From a virus: a DNA stretch of 57,536 nucleotides. Position numbers and translations under genes: made by a program. Of this stretch, positions 40,124 to 49,248 are shown piece by piece. Positions within the stretch are counted from its first letter, which is position 1; each line of letters starts with the position of its first letter. The DNA lies in the IMG/VR virus record IMGVR_UViG_3300048999_000258, positions 1 through 57,536 of that record, one strand, 5' to 3'. The notes beneath the pieces are model-generated. The model worked only from the letters and a program-made list of their open reading frames with translations, did no database searches and had not been told where the DNA came from.

Positions 40124-42106
40124 TTGAGCTTGCTAGACAATTTCATAGGAACGCTGGCATCGCTACAGCCCGCCGCCGCCAAGGAACGTACGCGCGCCCA
40201 ACAGGCCGATGACGAAGCCTTCTGCATTGCGGACTACCTTTATTACTTTGAACTTATCTTGCCAGCGTCCGTAACGGGCAACTTGGCGACCAATTATCTC
40301 ATTCCTCTGGTTTTGGGCCCCCAAAGCATCACGATGGACGAGCCGTTTACCGTCGAAATCACTAAGACACTGGGCGGCGGACTGTATTGTGAGGAAAACG
40401 GCGTTCTTGAGAGAAATTTGCGAATTTCAGGCAACACTGGATGGGCGCCCATTGCGTTTCCGATTGACCAGCAACCAGGATTTCTCACCGCTGGCGGTGT
40501 CGTTGGTAAATCCTACAGCCGCTCTTTGCCGTTTGTGATAGCTACGGCTCTAAGCGGACAGAGGCACTTCCAGCTGCTGCAAGATGCGTTTAGAACCTAT
40601 GCAGACGCAAAAGCCAACCCAAGCTACGCCGCTGGCGTTAGCTTATTATTTCACAACCCGCGCGAGTCGGAAGACTGGCAAGTTGTCCCGCGCAACTTCA
40701 ACCTGTCGCGGTCTACTGCCAATACGCTAGGCTACCCTTACAGCATTGAACTAAGTATTGTTGGCCCTGCTAAATACACTGCGGCGCCCGTAGCCAGTCC
40801 AGACCAGACCGTTCTCAACAGTATGCGCAACGCGCTGCAGACGGCATCTAACTTTGTTACGACCGTGACCGCTGACGTCAACCAGCTGACCGCTGTCGAA
40901 CTACAGATGCGCCTGGTGTTCAAAAGCATGGACGCCGTGCTCATCAACTGCTTCAGCCTTCTCAACGCCGCATCATCTTTCGTGTCCGGCGCGGCCACGC
41001 TGATACAGGCGCCTTATGCCTTATGCGCCCTGACGGCGGTGCTGATTGAGGCATCGCTTGCACAGGCTGAGGCTGCGGCTGGCGCGGTCGCAAATACAGG
41101 AGCGCTCTACTCAGGCATTCCCGCAATTTACGTGGCCACCTGGCGACGGGTCGTGGACTCTTTGCTGCTGCTTGGCACGCACCCGGAAAGCTTTGTCACA
41201 GACACCGCGTCCAAGCTGGCCCTTCTTCGTGCAAATCAATCACTATCGCAACAGGTATCCTCCTCCGCGCTGGCAACCGCCGCGACAACCGCCAATCCTA
41301 AATCTTTCGCAGCAGCCACGGCATCCGGGTCAACATTGCTGCCCAGCGACGCAGCGCAGGCGCAAGTGACATCTGGCACTCAAACCGCGCAGGCCGCTTT
41401 CACATCCACAAGCACCTATGTCGTACAGCAGGGAGACACCCTTGTGTCGATTGCCGCCAAGCTCATGGGAGACGCCCGCCTGTGGGTCTACTTAGCCATT
41501 GCCAATGGCCTCAAGCTTCCTCTAGGCGAAAACGTAGCGACTAAGGTGCTGCAAAGCGCCGCTGATACGCAGCTGACATCAGGTATGCTTAGCCTTGGGC
41601 AGACCATCTACATCCCCAACTACAGCCAGCCCGTCAGCGCCTTGCCTGCCGTGCCCGTGCTTGGGGTTGCCACTGACGCGCCCGCAGCGACTCAGGTCAT
41701 TGGCACAGATTACGCCCTCAACTTTAGCCAGGGAGGCAGCGTCGAATCGTCAGACACTGAAACGCTAGTTGACCTCGTTTTAGACCCTGTCACCCGCGCA
41801 GATTGCCTGACGGTCACGGGTGCTAAAAACATGCAACAAGCCATCTTGCTCAGGCTCAACACTGAGCAGGGAACAGACCAGCTTATGCCCGACCTCGGGC
41901 TACAGCCCATCATCGGCCTTGGCTTGGCTGCGGCGGATGTGCAGGCAATCCAATATCGCATGAAGGCCGCGCTGCTGGCGGACCCGCGTATTTCAGATGT
42001 CACCAACATTTCTACAGACAACAGCGCAGGGCCTGACGCGGTTTATTTGACAGCAACAGCGCAGGTAACCGGGCTTGGGCAGGGCGTGACTGTAACGACG
42101 GCTTGA
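40124..42106 (+). CDS. Baseplate protein: gp53/LysM region fused to gp25-like domain
   Basis: A 660-aa protein starting at TTG 40124 with GGGAGG five bases upstream. Residues 20-230 resemble LysM-type tube-initiator proteins (ENGVLERNLRISGNTGW). A helical linker follows (about 230-420). A LysM domain is at about 430-500 (YVVQQGDTLVSIAAKLMGD, LGQTIYIP). The C-terminal 120 residues match gp25/GPW (AILLRLNTEQGTDQLMPDLG; IQYRMKAALLADPRI). In T4 these are separate proteins, gp53 and gp25. The fusion is a strong marker for a contractile-type baseplate. Confidence 0.75.
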   Translation: MSLLDNFIGTLASLQPAAAKERTRAQQADDEAFCIADYLYYFELILPASVTGNLATNYLIPLVLGPQSITMDEPFTVEITKTLGGGLYCEENGVLERNLRISGNTGWAPIAFPIDQQPGFLTAGGVVGKSYSRSLPFVIATALSGQRHFQLLQDAFRTYADAKANPSYAAGVSLLFHNPRESEDWQVVPRNFNLSRSTANTLGYPYSIELSIVGPAKYTAAPVASPDQTVLNSMRNALQTASNFVTTVTADVNQLTAVELQMRLVFKSMDAVLINCFSLLNAASSFVSGAATLIQAPYALCALTAVLIEASLAQAEAAAGAVANTGALYSGIPAIYVATWRRVVDSLLLLGTHPESFVTDTASKLALLRANQSLSQQVSSSALATAATTANPKSFAAATASGSTLLPSDAAQAQVTSGTQTAQAAFTSTSTYVVQQGDTLVSIAAKLMGDARLWVYLAIANGLKLPLGENVATKVLQSAADTQLTSGMLSLGQTIYIPNYSQPVSALPAVPVLGVATDAPAATQVIGTDYALNFSQGGSVESSDTETLVDLVLDPVTRADCLTVTGAKNMQQAILLRLNTEQGTDQLMPDLGLQPIIGLGLAAADVQAIQYRMKAALLADPRISDVTNISTDNSAGPDAVYLTATAQVTGLGQGVTVTTA

Positions 42107-42369
42107 GCCGCAAACCGCGTCGCGTTACCGTTTCATCCATGGAAAACAAACACCCGCACTTCTCGCTCACATCGCTCAAACCATCGTTGCTGTCTTTGCA
42201 GGCGTCTGCTCAAAAGCTTCTGGCTTCTGCAGGCGGCTCGCAGGCGGTCCTTGATGATGCCCTAGGACTAATTGAGCAAGCGATGGCCAGCGACAACATT
42301 CCTTTGTCGCTTGTCGAGCAAGTCGTCATCCTCATCGCTGACGCGATTAAGGCCCAAGCGAAACCCTAA
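42103..42369 (+). CDS. Hypothetical helical protein
   Basis: An 88-aa protein that starts with TTG in overlap with the preceding stop, or at ATG 42139 (76 aa). The C-terminal half is two helices (AVLDDALGLIEQAMAS; SLVEQVVILIADAIKAQ). It lies between gp25- and gpJ-type genes and may be a small baseplate or assembly factor. Not recognised. Confidence 0.45.
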   Translation: MSRKPRRVTVSSMENKHPHFSLTSLKPSLLSLQASAQKLLASAGGSQAVLDDALGLIEQAMASDNIPLSLVEQVVILIADAIKAQAKP

Positions 42370-42408
42370 GGGTTGGGGCTGGCGTCCCGGCTAGGCTAGG
42401 ATGGCCGC

Positions 42409-43818
42409 ATGCGATTATTGCCGCCCACGTATGAGCAGATCCTCCAACAGTTCCTGTCACGGCTGGTTACTCTAGCCGGCCTGTCTGATGTCAGCGATAC
42501 GTCCGTCTTGCGTCACACGGGTGCCGCCATTGCGCGTGCGGTCGACCAGGCCAACTATCAGACGCTGGCGCTATTAGACCGCTTCTCCATAGATACGGCT
42601 CAGGGCGCTGACCTAGACGCGCGTGCCGCCGAGATACAGCCCGGCACCATTAACCGCTTTTTGGCCACATCTGCCGCCGGCAACGTTATCTTTACGCGCG
42701 CTGCTCAAAGCGGCACTGTTGGCATCCCCGCCGGCACGCAGGTGTCTGACAGCCTAGGCAATGTTTTTGCCACGCAGGCCAATGGGCTCATCACACCGGT
42801 CAGCTCAGCCCAAATATCGGGGCACCTGGTGGGCCAAGACTGCTCTTTGGTGCCTATCAAGGCAGTTCTTGCAGGCAGCGCAGGCAATGTCGCAGACGGC
42901 ACCATCACGACGTTTGTGCAGCGCCCGACCGGCATAGACAGCGTCATCAATGTGGGCGCTACGTCTCAGGGCACCGACGAGGAAAGCGACACAAGCTTTC
43001 GCGCCCGCATCAAAGCCTACGTCGCGTCTTTGCCCCGCAGCACGCCCTTGGCCCTGCAGACGGCGGTGCTTGGGCAGACAGACCCTGTCAGCGGTGACCA
43101 GATTCTGTTTGCCCAGGTATCTGAGGATGCGACCACTCCTGGCTACGTGCAGCTATATATTGACGATGGCACAGGCACCTCGGAGAGCGTGGCTACAGTC
43201 ACCGGTGAAATCGTCACAAGCGCCTTGTCCGGTCCACCGGTAGGCAGCGCTGTTGGTGGTGAATTGCGGCTCAGCCTAGACCAGTATCCTGTCAAAGCCG
43301 CCGATGTTGTGACGCTTACAAGCAACGCACGGGGTGCGCTGGCGCAAGGCACAGATTACACGCTGCACGCCCCGTCAGGCCTGCTGGTATTTACGCCAGC
43401 GCTCATCAAGGGCGAGGTCATCACAGCGAGCTACACCTATTTCACCGGCATCATCGCCTTGGCTCAGAAGATAGTTGATGGGTCCCAGGCAGACCCGACC
43501 AATTACCCCGGTATCCGCGCTGCAGGCATCTCAGTTACGTGCCTTGCGCCATTGGTGATAGCGGTGCCTATCAGCGTCACGTGCACCGTGGAGGACGGGT
43601 ATGATGCGGCGTCGACACGCACGGCGGTGCAAAGCGCTATTTTGTCCTATGTAAACGCCCTGCCGATATCAGGCGATATCCTGCTCGCCGGACTGTTTCA
43701 GGCCATAATGGCTCAACAGGGCATTAGTAACGCGACCATCACGACACCCGCCGCAGATGTACCCGTGGGCGATGGCGCAATCGCACGCATCCTCGCTAGC
43801 AACGTGACGGTCAACTAG
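42409..43818 (+). CDS. Baseplate J-like protein
   Basis: A 469-aa protein with the gpJ/gp6-like plan: a helical N-terminus, VIFTRAAQSGTVGIPAGTQV, then VLAGSAGNVADGTIT and DEESDTSFRARIKAYVASLP, and a C-terminal PISVTCTVEDGYD segment. It forms part of the baseplate wedge. AGGA precedes the ATG. It ends with TAG followed immediately by the ATG of the next gene, in the same frame. Confidence 0.8.
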   Translation: MRLLPPTYEQILQQFLSRLVTLAGLSDVSDTSVLRHTGAAIARAVDQANYQTLALLDRFSIDTAQGADLDARAAEIQPGTINRFLATSAAGNVIFTRAAQSGTVGIPAGTQVSDSLGNVFATQANGLITPVSSAQISGHLVGQDCSLVPIKAVLAGSAGNVADGTITTFVQRPTGIDSVINVGATSQGTDEESDTSFRARIKAYVASLPRSTPLALQTAVLGQTDPVSGDQILFAQVSEDATTPGYVQLYIDDGTGTSESVATVTGEIVTSALSGPPVGSAVGGELRLSLDQYPVKAADVVTLTSNARGALAQGTDYTLHAPSGLLVFTPALIKGEVITASYTYFTGIIALAQKIVDGSQADPTNYPGIRAAGISVTCLAPLVIAVPISVTCTVEDGYDAASTRTAVQSAILSYVNALPISGDILLAGLFQAIMAQQGISNATITTPAADVPVGDGAIARILASNVTVN

Positions 43819-45261
43819 ATGGCCAAGACCGCAAAGCTTAGCGCAAGGCCATATTTTTACGGCACCGAGGTCTTCAGCTTACGCAGCATCTTGCCGCCAG
43901 CGTACAACGTCGGCCCGCGCAACTTTAGCGAACTGCCTGCTGTAGGAACGGCGCAGGCAAGCCCGCCTTTAGGCCTTTTGCAGGCTATTACGCTGGCGGC
44001 TGGCGAAGCGCTCAATGCTCTAGCCGGTCTTAGGCTAACGCGCCTGACGAGGGCTGTGGCCACAGGCGATACGACAATCTATGTAGAACGCTCTTTCGGC
44101 CTCCCTGACGCAGGAGCCGTGGCCATAGATGGCGTTCCCTACACCTATTCGACGAACCTAGACGGCTCGCTTGCTGGCATAGGCTTTACCCATGGCGGTG
44201 TTTTCGTCTCAGGTGCAGCTGTGGCGCATGATATTGGCGCCCAGGTGACAGACCTATCGGTCACCTACTCCGCTATAGACCAGGTCACGCGCGCGCTTTT
44301 CGTCGACACCGCGACAGACTCAGACCTTTCCGTTATCGGTCGAAACCTGGGCGTGTTGCGTGCGCCTAGCTTGGCTGATGACGAGCAGTACCGCGCACTA
44401 ATAGCCGTGCTTGCCTACAATCCCCGCGGCACCATGCTTGGCCTGCGGCTGGTGCTAGACACTCTGGTCGGAGCAGGCAACTACGCCATCACTGAGGATT
44501 TGGAATCGGCACCCTGCCAGGTCAGCATCACTGTCTCTGGTGCGCTGTTTTTGAATAACGTCTCACAGGGCAAATCCTACCTGCAAGACGTCGATTATGA
44601 TGCGGCCAAAGCAGGCGCGCTTGCGACATCAGTTGCAGAATATTTTATTAGTTCTGCGCAATTGCCCCAAGACAATTTCTATCTGGACCTGCACGTAACG
44701 CTACCTGATGCGGCCACAGTCTCGCCTCGGCCCAACGCAGCGCCTGCCGCGCAGTTCGCCTGGGTTGCTCAGAGCGGCGCTAGCGAAGACCAGGGCGTCA
44801 GCATCCTGGCTGATATCGGCGGCGCCCTGAGCACCGCAACTGATTTTCTTGAGGCGCCGGGGCTGTTTCACTACAGCGGCGGCATCGCCCCATCCTCCGT
44901 CGTGCGCGTAGCAGGCCGTTTTGCCTTTGGCATCGAGGGCAGCCCGTCCAGCACAGACGGCAGGCAATTTGGTGTGCTGATTGCAGACGGGGAACGCGCC
45001 ATAGCCTGGGGCGTAATGCAGCAGTCAGAGCAGCCTATCTTCTCCATCGGTCTTATCGACGCCAGCACGGGCCGCTTTGTTGATGGACTATACGAGAGCA
45101 TTAGCGCCTATCAGTTCTATGACATTGAACTGCGTAAAAATGCTGGCACCACTATGTCTCTGCTCATCGACGGCGTCACGGTGCAGACAGCAAGCTATAC
45201 GGAGGCGGCTGTGACGACGGCGTTTGGCGTAGATTTGGGTGCGCTTTTGGGCATCACTTAG
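43819..45261 (+). CDS. Tail protein I-like / baseplate wedge protein with beta-sandwich end
   Basis: A 480-aa protein directly after gpJ, the place of tail protein I. Residues 130-260 hold the helical core (IDQVTRALFVDTATDSDLSV; YNPRGTMLGLRLVLDTLVG). Residues 330-480 read as a lectin-like beta-sandwich (FAFGIEGSPSSTDGRQFGVL; YDIELRKNAGTTMSLLIDG). It has no good SD, so it may depend on coupling with gpJ. The stop is TAG at 45259-45261, after which the same frame stays open for 288 codons. Confidence 0.65.
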   Translation: MAKTAKLSARPYFYGTEVFSLRSILPPAYNVGPRNFSELPAVGTAQASPPLGLLQAITLAAGEALNALAGLRLTRLTRAVATGDTTIYVERSFGLPDAGAVAIDGVPYTYSTNLDGSLAGIGFTHGGVFVSGAAVAHDIGAQVTDLSVTYSAIDQVTRALFVDTATDSDLSVIGRNLGVLRAPSLADDEQYRALIAVLAYNPRGTMLGLRLVLDTLVGAGNYAITEDLESAPCQVSITVSGALFLNNVSQGKSYLQDVDYDAAKAGALATSVAEYFISSAQLPQDNFYLDLHVTLPDAATVSPRPNAAPAAQFAWVAQSGASEDQGVSILADIGGALSTATDFLEAPGLFHYSGGIAPSSVVRVAGRFAFGIEGSPSSTDGRQFGVLIADGERAIAWGVMQQSEQPIFSIGLIDASTGRFVDGLYESISAYQFYDIELRKNAGTTMSLLIDGVTVQTASYTEAAVTTAFGVDLGALLGIT

Positions 45262-45381
45262 ACCTGTCATGCCCAGCTCGTAGGCCTTGGCATCAGCAGC
45301 AAGAATACAACTGAGTACGTCAACCTGCAGCCCGGCGGCACAAACACAGCCAGCCTGCCTGGGGCGGCAAGCAATCAGCTG

Positions 45382-46128
45382 GTGCTGTCATCTGAGGCGC
45401 AGGCAGCCTTCGCAGCGGCGGACACAGGCAAAACCCTGCGCATCACGGGCAGCACCGTCAAAAACAGTTTGGGCGGCAACAATAACCAGACCTACTCTGC
45501 ATCCTTTGTGGACGGTCGGCATCTCAATCTGGCGCTACCTAGCGGCCAGGTGCAGCTGTCTAGTGCGACGCCGCAGCGCCTCGCTTTAACGGGGCCACCA
45601 GACCTGTTGCGTTACCCCGATAGCCTCGGCACCAAAATCACCCTAGGCCCAAGCACGCAGGGCAACGCTGGCACGTACACCATCACCAAGCTATTGCATC
45701 CGCAGATGCTGACGGACCTTAGCCTTGTGCCCATGGCTAAATCACAGCCAACCAACGTGTGCGAGGTGCAAGGCGCATCGTTTGTGACGGAGGGCAGCGT
45801 GGCCTATCAATTACAGCCGCAGCTGACGGCGGAGTCTAACGTCAAGTATACGCTTGTGGACGCTGCTGCTCATACAGCCAATGCGGACGGCACATTATCT
45901 TTGTCGCCACGTGCGCCGCTGCCTTTGCCAACGGCAACCTACGCATTGCGCGGCGACACCGTGCGCACAGCGCAAGTCTTTGACACGCATGTGCCCTTTG
46001 TCACCATCAACGCCAACGGCACCGCCAGCGCGTTTCCGTTCTACGTCAGCGATGCATTTAACTACATTGAGCAATATCTTTTGGGTGTCGTCGCAGCCGG
46101 CGTGCGCCTCAACTTCTATTTCAGCTAA
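45382..46128 (+). CDS. Tail-associated beta-rich protein without a clear start
   Basis: The first possible start (GTG 45382) gives 248 aa, but the frame is open from 45262, and the 40 codons before GTG (VGLGISSKNTTEYVNLQPGG and on) look coding. There is no ATG, GTG or TTG before 45382 and no SD at 45382. The frame is the same as that of the upstream gene, divided from it only by one TAG. The product is beta-rich (GNAGTYTITKLL; TYALRGDTVRTAQVF). Read-through, reinitiation or a broken fused gene are all possible. Confidence 0.55.
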   Translation: MLSSEAQAAFAAADTGKTLRITGSTVKNSLGGNNNQTYSASFVDGRHLNLALPSGQVQLSSATPQRLALTGPPDLLRYPDSLGTKITLGPSTQGNAGTYTITKLLHPQMLTDLSLVPMAKSQPTNVCEVQGASFVTEGSVAYQLQPQLTAESNVKYTLVDAAAHTANADGTLSLSPRAPLPLPTATYALRGDTVRTAQVFDTHVPFVTINANGTASAFPFYVSDAFNYIEQYLLGVVAAGVRLNFYFS

Positions 46129-46139
46129 ACGAGGCCGCC

Positions 46140-48092
46140 TTGGACTTTTTAAACTTCTCAGCCGCCGAGCGTGTTGACCTCGCTGACCTCAACTACGTGG
46201 CTCAGGACACGCCTTTAGGCCTCGTGCGCGAGATGGCTGCAAACTTTGCGCTCAACCCCAAGGCAACCCAGCTTGCCTATGTCATCAACGGCTTTGCCGC
46301 GACCAATCCGACAGGCAACCAGATACAGGTGGCGCTCGGTAGCGCATTTTTAGGCCGCCGCGTCGGCCTCAGTGTGTTCTATGGCTTTTTGACCGCGACA
46401 GGTGACGCCACCCAGGCCATCGATGTCTCAAATTATCAGTCCGGCACCTACGGCGTCTACGTCAAGTTTGACCAGGTGCCGGGAGAATACGAAAACCGAA
46501 CGTTCTGGCAGGCTGGTGATACGCCTGGCGAATACGCGCAGAACGTTGCCACGAAGATGCTGTCTACCTGGCAGATGACCATTGTAGCGATGACGCCGGG
46601 GCCTGAGTGGCTGCAGGTGGCAAGCCTTGTCCTTCCCGGCAATGCGCTCACTGACACACGGCCGCTGTATTTTGAGGGTCGCCCAGACCAAGCGTTCGCA
46701 AGCTCCTGGGGCAGCGGCGTCAACGACAGAAGCACAGACCGCGCTACCTACGGGGTCGGCGATTTGCAGACGTTTACAGCCGCCATGCGCACGGCCATTG
46801 AGGACGTCAAAGGCCCTGGGCTGACCCGCTGGTGGGAAAACAAAATTGGCGGGCAGAACATCGGCTTTGCCGGCACCCCGACTTTGGGCCGCACCGCCTG
46901 GGCAGACGCCAATTTCTTCGCTCAAGGCAGCGCCACAGCACCTGCGCTGACGTTTGATACCAACTCCTCGCTGCTCTACACCCGCGCCACGCACACCTTC
47001 GCGTTTACGCCTAACGCCACGACATCGCTGCTCGTCTCGCCTACCGCCGCCACAGCGCCGCTCAATCTAGTAGTCGGTAGCGCCAACCAATTGACGTTTC
47101 AGGCGACACAGACGACAGCATCTGCCCTGTGGGCACCGGCGAGCACATCACCGTTATTTGAGCAGCGGGCTACAAACGCCGCCCTATCAACTTTGGGCAC
47201 CTACGCCGGCGGCACGCTTGCCGGTAGCGTCGACGCCAATCGCAACTGGCTACTAGGCTCTGGCTCTACAGGCTACGCCTACCCGCTATCTGGCACGGCT
47301 ACGAGCTTTGCGGCGCTGACCGTGGCAGATACCACAGGCAACCCGCTGCTGCGCCTGGACTCATCTGCGGCGACAGGCGTAGCGGCCATCTTGTCTTTAC
47401 GAGCCAATACAGCGCCTGCGTTAATACGTTTTACCGCCAACGCAACGTCTACTGCGGCGACGTATCTGTACAGCCTAGGCTCTTCTGGCACTGTGTTTTC
47501 GTTGACCACCTTCGCCGGCACCAGCGTGTTCTCTTACGACACAACCGTCGGCACATTAAATATGACGGGGTCTACCCCTTACGCAAACACGTACACGACG
47601 CCGGTCAAAACCTACGTCGCAACGCCGTCCATCTATCAGTTCTACGGCGCAGGGGGCGCGCTGATTGGCGGTGGCGGCGTCGTCTATAACCCAGCCAATG
47701 GCACCATCGCCTGGCCCATTATCCTGCCGGATAACGCGACGCTCATTAGCATCACGCTCAACATGATGCGCCAGCACAGCGGCTCATCTACAGCCAGCAA
47801 CAACGTCACCATATCACTGGTTGCCAATGCTGGCTCAGGCCTAAGCAACGTCACCACCGGCCCAAGCACAATCGCTACCAACACCTACGCGCCAGGATGG
47901 CAGCCAAACACAACGCCAACCGCATCACTTGGGCAGTACAACGTTGGCCTAAGCGGCTTTAGCGCTACCGCATCGACCAGCTTGTACAACTTCGTGCTCC
48001 TGTTTACAGACACAGACGCAGCCGTCTTATCGACTATTTTTCGGATTAATATTACTTACACAAGGCCCGATATCATGGGCGGCAACCGCTAG
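46140..48092 (+). CDS. Tail fibre-like protein
   Basis: A 650-aa protein starting with TTG and GAGG upstream. The N-terminal 200 residues look like a baseplate-attachment domain (FLNFSAAERVDLADLNYVA; GYLLTAT-type strands), followed by DVKGPGLTRWWENKI and long Ala/Thr/Ser-rich beta stretches with fibre-like spacing (FTPNATTSLLVSPTAATAP). The C-terminus is a compact beta domain with ILPDNATLISITLNMMRQH. Likely the host-recognition fibre or its proximal part. Confidence 0.7.
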   Translation: MDFLNFSAAERVDLADLNYVAQDTPLGLVREMAANFALNPKATQLAYVINGFAATNPTGNQIQVALGSAFLGRRVGLSVFYGFLTATGDATQAIDVSNYQSGTYGVYVKFDQVPGEYENRTFWQAGDTPGEYAQNVATKMLSTWQMTIVAMTPGPEWLQVASLVLPGNALTDTRPLYFEGRPDQAFASSWGSGVNDRSTDRATYGVGDLQTFTAAMRTAIEDVKGPGLTRWWENKIGGQNIGFAGTPTLGRTAWADANFFAQGSATAPALTFDTNSSLLYTRATHTFAFTPNATTSLLVSPTAATAPLNLVVGSANQLTFQATQTTASALWAPASTSPLFEQRATNAALSTLGTYAGGTLAGSVDANRNWLLGSGSTGYAYPLSGTATSFAALTVADTTGNPLLRLDSSAATGVAAILSLRANTAPALIRFTANATSTAATYLYSLGSSGTVFSLTTFAGTSVFSYDTTVGTLNMTGSTPYANTYTTPVKTYVATPSIYQFYGAGGALIGGGGVVYNPANGTIAWPIILPDNATLISITLNMMRQHSGSSTASNNVTISLVANAGSGLSNVTTGPSTIATNTYAPGWQPNTTPTASLGQYNVGLSGFSATASTSLYNFVLLFTDTDAAVLSTIFRINITYTRPDIMGGNR

Positions 48093-48129
48093 CCCTGATG
48101 CGGCACATTCAACGAAACAGGAGGCCACC

Positions 48130-48438
48130 ATGGACGAAGCCAAAACAAAGCAGTTTCAACAAGACATGCAGGCTATCATCGCCGGCGAAAAAGATGCACC
48201 CAATGGCACCATCAAGCATTTTGCCACGCGATTTAAGGACGCTCAGCTCAAACATGACGAGCTAAGCAAGGGCCTAAGCGAACTTGAGCAAAAGATGGCC
48301 CAGGGCAAAATTGAGCTAGCAAAGACCACAGGCTTTATCGAAAACCTAGCGCAGGATTTGCGCCACCTCTGGGATGAGGCGACGAGTCCTCCTAAAGTCG
48401 CAGAAGGCGCAGACGGTGCAGCAAAGACTGCCGCATAG
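48130..48438 (+). CDS. Hypothetical coiled-coil protein
   Basis: A 102-aa protein with AGGAGG before its ATG. Residues 30-75 are a coiled coil (DAQLKHDELSKGLSELEQKM). Last gene of the tail operon. Such small coiled-coil proteins after fibres may be chaperones or lysis-associated; this is inference. Confidence 0.6.
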   Translation: MDEAKTKQFQQDMQAIIAGEKDAPNGTIKHFATRFKDAQLKHDELSKGLSELEQKMAQGKIELAKTTGFIENLAQDLRHLWDEATSPPKVAEGADGAAKTAA

Positions 48439-48481
48439 CGCGAGCAATTGCGCTGCCTGCGTATCTACTCTGCAGGCAGCG

Positions 48482-48652
48482 CTACTGGTCTTCGGGCTTG
48501 TAGTCGTAGACCGGAAACTGCATCCCCGCAAGACAGTGCAAAACAGCGTTGGCGATGTCCCAGTTGGGCGTGCCGCGCGGGTGCAGCGTCATCTGTAGCC
48601 AACAATCGCGCGCTAACTTTCCCCAAAGCGTCGTGTCTACCCCTTCTTGCAT
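48482..48652 (-). CDS. 56-aa hypothetical protein
   Basis: A short ORF with a strong SD (GAGGAGG, four bases before ATG 48652) that overlaps the end of the upstream HNH-like gene by 16 bases. It contains several Trp and Cys residues (TTLWGKLARDCWLQMTLHPR) and ends in YDYKPEDQ. Good SD and coding character make it credible. Function unknown. Confidence 0.55.
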   Translation of the reverse strand: MQEGVDTTLWGKLARDCWLQMTLHPRGTPNWDIANAVLHCLAGMQFPVYDYKPEDQ

Positions 48653-49146
48653 GCTGCCTCCTCGTTGGCTTTGGTTTGCGCTACGGCATTAGCCGCGCGT
48701 TCTTTAGCAACGTAATCGCGAATGGTCCTGACCTGATAGGCCGTGACCCCAAACCTGCGGGCTAGCTTCGTATTGGTGCCGATGTCATTGGCGACGCATA
48801 TCGTCAGCATGACCCGCGTCTCTGCGGGAAGCTTAGCAACAGACGCAGGGCAGTCAGGTAGCGTCATGCGCTGACGGCGTTTTTTGGCGATTTCTTTGCG
48901 GGTTACCATTTGCATATGCCCAAAAAAGACGCACATCGCATTGCCGCATTTCATGACGATGACGTCTTTGCTGCTGAGCGTCTCACCTGTGCATATCTCC
49001 CACACGATGCGAGACATAAGCATGGTTTTGCGCGCGTTAGACGCACGCCACACATGCAATGCCTGCCCTGTGGACGAGCGGGAAGCGTGAGGCCATATAT
49101 CGCAAGGTTTGCTCAGAGGGTCTGTGTTTGTGCTTTTTGCGCGCAT
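48637..49146 (-). CDS. HNH-like DNA-binding protein with altered active site
   Basis: About 169 aa. ATG 49146 has GGAG six bases upstream, so it was preferred to ATG 49158. Residues 30-95 resemble the HNH fold of phage homing endonucleases (MLMSRIVWEICTGETLSSKD, then MKCGNAMCVFFGHMQMVTRK), but the usual His before the first Cys is Lys in this reading, so nuclease activity is doubtful. The C-terminus has an HTH-like NTKLARRFGVTAYQVRTIR. It could be a regulator derived from a homing enzyme. Confidence 0.55.
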   Translation of the reverse strand: MRAKSTNTDPLSKPCDIWPHASRSSTGQALHVWRASNARKTMLMSRIVWEICTGETLSSKDVIVMKCGNAMCVFFGHMQMVTRKEIAKKRRQRMTLPDCPASVAKLPAETRVMLTICVANDIGTNTKLARRFGVTAYQVRTIRDYVAKERAANAVAQTKANEEAACKKG

Positions 49147-49248
49147 GAAAAACTCCATCTCTGCGACGGAATACTTTCAAGGTTAGCGGAAATTGCGCAC
49201 AAAACCCCGCAAACAGGCAGGAAAAAGGAAGGGCCTGTTTGCGGCGGC

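Noticed and set aside
42409-46128. Genome-wide amber recoding
   Set aside because: TAG ends many unrelated genes here at sensible positions (for example 22149, 33320, 40103 and 48092), so only local read-through at 45259 is considered.
48448-48765. Plus-strand ORF after the tail operon
   Set aside because: It overlaps two better minus-strand genes with SD sequences and lacks its own.
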